Source: Cerrena zonata (Eukaryota; Basidiomycota; Agaricomycetes; Polyporales; Cerrenaceae). From it: a stretch of DNA of 64,000 nt. The translations under genes and the position numbers were made by a program. The notes beneath the pieces were generated by a model, which was not told the DNA's origin, made no database searches, and worked only from the letters and a program-made list of their open reading frames with translations. The stretch covers positions 1,116,001 through 1,180,000 of the forward strand of contig JASBNA010000004.1 of NCBI GenBank assembly GCA_038087015.1, given 5' to 3'. This document shows, one piece after another, positions 60,185 to 64,000 of the stretch (within the stretch, counting starts at the first letter, position 1; every line of letters starts with the position of its first letter).

Positions 60185-61198
60185 TCATGAAGAGCTGCTA
60201 GAGTCTCTTTCTGCTTGAGTGGTCTCGATGGCCTCCAAAAACGCATCTGCAAGATGCTGATGATCGGTGGGAAACTCCTGCATGTATCCAGATTTGAATT
60301 GTTCGTATAGAGGATCCTGTGACCGTGGACGAGGGTAATAAGGGTCATTGGTGAAGAAGGCCTGGACGAGAGTAGGAATTGAGACGACTGTTAGATCCCA
60401 CCGTCTCATCTACAGATAAACGGCATAAGTTTTGTCTTTGGTTCTATGTCCATACGGACATCCACTCACTTGGTTGAAATCAATGAGATAAAAAGATAAA
60501 CCAGAGAAGCCATCGCCACCCAGAACAAATTCGACATCTCGCGCATCATAACCTCCAAGAAAGTGAAGTCGGCCCAACGATTCACCCATTCCCCAAGCAA
60601 CCTCTGTGAGTTCAGGAAGCTCGATTTTAGGAACAGATTCCCGCAAATGAGTGTAACGTGCGGCATCGAGAGGAAAGTTAACTGAACTAAAGAATCGCCC
60701 AGGAGTGGTCGGATAGGTTTTACCCAGATAAAGACGACAAAGGGTAGGCCCCGCAGAGTTGGACGCAGGAGGGAAAAAGGCCTTTCGCAGAACATCAGCC
60801 GCAGGTGACGGGAGAGCCTGAATACGATCCATGGCGAACGTTGCGCGGGGGAAGGGCGCGAAAAGTTCTGGTGTGATGATAGGCCGAATCAGTGGTCTCT
60901 TATTTCGTCTTCTGGCAAGTGAGAAAGCAACATCTTGGGGTCGGAAGTTGGATGGTGAGGAAGGGTCGCTGAAAGCATATGCACGGGGTATAGCAAAAAA
61001 TGAGTCAGTGTTGAAATCCAGGCGCATATATTCGAGAGCGAGATACTCCTTGAGAAGATCATCCTTGTGTTCATCACCATCATGGAGCACTTGTTTGTAT
61101 GCGATGCATGTCCCTAAAATCACATAAATAGCACCAAAACTGCCCCTTCCAATTATTGCCGGAGTTGGGGAGTACAAACAATTCTGTTCGAGCGACAT
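60185..61198 (-). CDS. DUF3669 domain protein
   Basis: Exons 61198-60470 and 60409-60185 (intron of 60 nt) join in phase for 317 aa. The order fits fungal DUF3669 proteins, which look like degenerate protein kinases. It has a Gly-rich start (IIGRGSFGAIYVI), then AYKQVLHDGD, a long middle with PRATFAMDRIQ, GESLGRLHFLGGYDARDVEF, and the end block YLIDFNQMRRWDL followed by FFTNDPYYPRPRSQDPLYEQ. The Asp of LIDFNQ could correspond to the DFG position, but no normal catalytic loop is seen. Start at 61198 (MSLEQNCLY) is chosen because a frame 41 codons longer has a non-conserved leader. Function unknown. Confidence 0.85.
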
Positions 61199-61523
61199 GG
61201 TGGCTGTTACCAGTAACCACCAGAAAAAATACCTCTCCAAGGAAGTTGCTGGGCATTGTTGAGCCTTGTTTGTACGCAGGAGTTGCACCCTTCGAATTAT
61301 TTCGTGTAGTTGTAATAGCATTCATGGGCCCAAAGCTAAAATTGTGTCTCTCGATATATCTGGCACTTACCAAGCATACATCCATTGTACTGCCTCTACC
61401 ATAAGCTCAGCTACCAGTACCAATAGTACACTATCCCGCCCCGGGCCTGCAGTACTAGATTCGGTTTCTCCTTCCTCCCAATCTTTCCGCCACAAATCCA
61501 CAGGGAGGTGCAATCAGCTGCCA

Positions 61524-62057
61524 ATGAGTAGAGGGGTAGATGAGCCATTGTCCATCCACGAGTCTCAGCCGCTCGAACGGCTTCGTAAAGCACAATCCTT
61601 CTTACCTCGACTCGACCAGATTGAGGAATTCTTGACCAAGAAGATCGTTAAGAACGGGCTCATCGGCCTGCAGGTATCTGTAAGTGACTGTCGTTTATCT
61701 CGTCGTGTCTCTTCCAATACGATGTACAATCAAAAGGCAGAGACTTCGAGTGCTCAGTGGAAAAATGCACAAACGTCTGCTCATAAGCATCTGAAACAAA
61801 CTACGGTCAGTGGCGTCGGTCACACTGGCATGGTGGCAATACTATCCCGAAATTGGCCTTCAAACTTTAAACTATACCTCTGGATATGTCGTTGGAGTAT
61901 CGAGGTCAGTTTCGAACGCTGCTTTCTTTAACTATGGGAATATTTATTGATATAGACAATTGGTAATAGAATCTCGCGTGTTGCACACAACAAAGCCTAC
62001 ATACTCGCAGCCTGGACAACTGCAGTCATATCTATCTGGAGATTTGATCATCGGTAA
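61524..62057 (+). CDS. Small protein of unknown function, C-terminal helix
   Basis: Exons 61524-61673, 61737-61904 and 61956-62057 join in phase for 139 aa. The first exon is helical (PLERLRKAQSFLPRLDQIEE, LTKKIVKNGLIGLQ). The last carries RVAHNKAYILAAWTTAVISI with WRFDHR at the end, which could be a membrane helix. The middle exon looks unlike a conserved protein in this frame. A shifted frame reads TLAWWQYYPEIGLQT and SGYVVGVS, which looks better, so the middle exon may hide another one-base error. I recognise no family. The stop overlaps by 10 bp the 3' end of the BTB gene on the other strand, and the start is 325 bp from the divergent DUF3669 start. Confidence 0.45.
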
Positions 62058-63712
62058 GACGCATGATTTGAGATAGAAATTTGGAGACAACTCACTGCCT
62101 CTATGCACTTTTTCCGACCTTCATCCAGAATTTGTGAATCCTGTACGATTGCCCTGATGTACTCTGCAGGGAAGGAAGCAAAGTCGACGGGCATACTAGA
62201 GAATATGGCGTTGATTGGTGGGTCCACAATATTCACAGCCTGAGGTTGATCAGCCAACCTCCAGCTACGATGGCCGTAGTGATGATTATAAGGGGTTGTT
62301 TGAGTATATAACGAGTTGAGTGCCCTATGTATGACAACGGGGACGATACTTGCACTGCATGCATAAGATGGGTCGTTCCATGTTTCTTGACCGCGCCGCG
62401 GGAACCGAGTACTACCAGTAGTTTGTAAGGCTGTGTCATTTACTCCATGCAAAGCATTGTAGTATTGCAAGAAGGCGTGGTAATGTTTTGTAGTTCCAGC
62501 TATCGACATCGTTGGAACACAATTGGTGGAGGCAAGCATGCCTTCCATAGCCATGTGGCGGAGTGTTTCGCATGCCTCATTCGCCCACCCATTCAAACAC
62601 GCAATAAAGTATGAATTAAGCGGGTCCTTCTGTAGATGTGACACCCATCGCTCCTTCGCCATTGTCGCAATCTTATGCATCTGATACTTTTTTGCTGCAA
62701 ATGCCAGACGAAGGTCATCCTCGGGCTTGTGTCCATCTTCATGATAGTTCAGAGAGAAGTAACACGCTTGAACTAGCTGCGTAAGGACCGCACCAGTTAA
62801 CGAGAGCGGTACCAGGGGGAGACCATCTTGTTGAGGGCATTCCCCCGCCTCCGCCAGGAGTAAGAGTGTGTCACCCGAGGAAACTCGAAGAATGAGTTTG
62901 TGTGTTGGAATGATCATACCATCGGATGACTGTAGAAGGATATCCGCAGGGTGTTTGGATAATAACTCTGCGAGATTCCAAGGAAGTCGAGACTCGTGGT
63001 TTCCTCCTGAGTCGCCACCACGATTCTTAGTGCCGGCACCTTCAGGTTCTCTGTTCGATGTTGAGGAAGAAGGGTTACTGAATGACTGTTGATCGCCAGA
63101 CCACATGTGCCGCAATAAGCGATAGAGAAAAATAGCGGGCAATTGGTTATACTCCTCGCTATATATCTCCATCGCAATACGAACAAAGTCTTTTTCAGTG
63201 TGTTGAACCGGGTGGCTTTGTCGAAGTAGGCCAGCAGCAGTACACGCTTCGTTTTCGAGTCCGTGTTTGCATGAAAACATGTACAAGCGCATGGGGCTAC
63301 TTTTACCCAGCTCAAGGAGATCTTCTCTAGCGAGGCCTACAACCTTGTCCATCTCGTACTTCAACGCGGCAGTCAATACCTTCTCAGCAAGGGAAAGTAA
63401 TGTTAACCTTGCCGGAGCTCGAAGGGGATAGCAAAGACGCAGGATATAATCCAGGGTCTCGCTGTCCTCAGGTATGGGAATAATAAGAAGTCCTTCAGGA
63501 CTGATTTCATCCTCCATAGAGGCAGTTGAATCGACCAATTGATCCGAAGTGGGAGATGGTTGGGGGAGTGAGAACATGGTCCGGAAGAATGGGGATGTGG
63601 CCTTGAGGATTTCTTTGTAGACATAAAAATCAACATTATCACAAGACCGTAGAATGATACTGGCTGTGATGTCGTTGAAAGGCGACTGGGCGATGACTCT
63701 TGGGGCAGACAT
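62048..63712 (-). CDS. Protein with two BTB/POZ-like domains
   Basis: A single uninterrupted reading frame of 554 aa, unlike the intron-rich neighbours. The N-terminus is a BTB domain: ITASIILRSCDNVDFYVYKE, ILKATSPFFRTMFSLPQPS, then LDYILRLCYP. A second BTB-like copy starts near residue 250: HPADILLQSSDGMIIPTHKL, ILRVSSGDTLLLLAEAGE, LTQLVQACYF. Both are followed by a helical stretch (KYEMDKVVGLAREDLLEL; KKYQMHKIATMAKERWVSHL), the usual BTB-BACK-like start. Between them lies a Ser/Gly-rich linker. Double-BTB agaric proteins are known as uncharacterised families; substrates are unknown. A cullin 3 adaptor role is possible. The last residues are polar and not conserved. Confidence 0.85.
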   Translation of the reverse strand: MSAPRVIAQSPFNDITASIILRSCDNVDFYVYKEILKATSPFFRTMFSLPQPSPTSDQLVDSTASMEDEISPEGLLIIPIPEDSETLDYILRLCYPLRAPARLTLLSLAEKVLTAALKYEMDKVVGLAREDLLELGKSSPMRLYMFSCKHGLENEACTAAGLLRQSHPVQHTEKDFVRIAMEIYSEEYNQLPAIFLYRLLRHMWSGDQQSFSNPSSSTSNREPEGAGTKNRGGDSGGNHESRLPWNLAELLSKHPADILLQSSDGMIIPTHKLILRVSSGDTLLLLAEAGECPQQDGLPLVPLSLTGAVLTQLVQACYFSLNYHEDGHKPEDDLRLAFAAKKYQMHKIATMAKERWVSHLQKDPLNSYFIACLNGWANEACETLRHMAMEGMLASTNCVPTMSIAGTTKHYHAFLQYYNALHGVNDTALQTTGSTRFPRRGQETWNDPSYACSASIVPVVIHRALNSLYTQTTPYNHHYGHRSWRLADQPQAVNIVDPPINAIFSSMPVDFASFPAEYIRAIVQDSQILDEGRKKCIEAVSCLQISISNHASYR

Positions 63713-64000
63713 TGTGGAGATGTTAAAGTCGATTAATGGTTCTATCGCCTGACAAGTTATATAAATAGCACCCCAGCATGAGGATGATGTGAGGCGGTCG
63801 AAGAAGAGCGATCATGCGAGTGCGCTATCGGGCATGCCAGCTCGCAGCTCTCGTGGGAAATGTAGGCCAGGTAGCGATTCTGATTAATGTGACTAGAACA
63901 AGCAGAAGAGAGGGAGATTAAACCCGCCGTTAGTCAAGGGACCAGTAGTTTCATTTCTGGATGGTAATACGGACTTTCCTAATTCGTTCCCCCATTGACA
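63713..64000. other. Upstream region of the double-BTB gene
   Basis: Promoter of the BTB gene to the window edge. A TTATATAAAT stretch near 63758-63767 lies about 50 bp upstream of the start on the minus strand and might act as a TATA element. No other gene is seen. Confidence 0.4.

Overview
The window reads as nuclear DNA of a filamentous basidiomycete, most likely an Agaricomycete. Genes are short and dense, on both strands, and are cut by many 47-80 bp GT-AG introns. Lineage-typical families are present (DUF6533 membrane protein, DUF3669 protein, F-box and BTB proteins, tandem small secreted proteins, and a CBM1-tagged esterase of plant cell-wall attack). I found no bacterial, viral or organellar blocks and no intact transposon.

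Layout. 0.1-8.2 kb: F-box protein, mitochondrial complex I subunit NDUFS7, a large disordered protein, and a doubtful small membrane protein. 9-14.4 kb: three related small secreted proteins, the last two inside a roughly 2.1 kb tandem direct duplication. 15.8-20.3 kb: meiotic recombination factor MND1, a PIN-like transporter and a BTB protein. 22.3-23.0 kb: a secreted protein with a crystallin-like tail. 26.3-29.4 kb: a Zn2Cys6 transcription factor. 30.2-37.1 kb: an eIF5-mimic (BZW) protein, tRNA-Ala, choline-transporter-like PNS1 and PTC1-type phosphatase. 38.5-43.0 kb: CE12 esterase with CBM1, DUF6533 protein and tRNA-His. 43.4-49.8 kb: four-TM SUR7/PalI-like protein, glycerol-3-phosphate acyltransferase and an acidic one-TM protein. 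51.2-60.0 kb: RRP12 and CTF4/MCL1, head to head over a promoter holding palindromic ACGCGT-type elements. 60.2-63.7 kb: DUF3669 protein, a small unknown protein and a double-BTB protein.

Most genes are housekeeping: respiration, translation, ribosome assembly, replication, meiosis, lipid and membrane functions. The environment-facing part is the secreted-protein cluster and the CBM1-esterase. Several otherwise intact genes, including RRP12 and CTF4, which are core functions in other fungi, need a one-base correction at a short homopolymer to read through. I think assembly error is more likely than gene death. Exon boundaries were worked out by hand from splice consensus, phase and family resemblance; no alignment was run.
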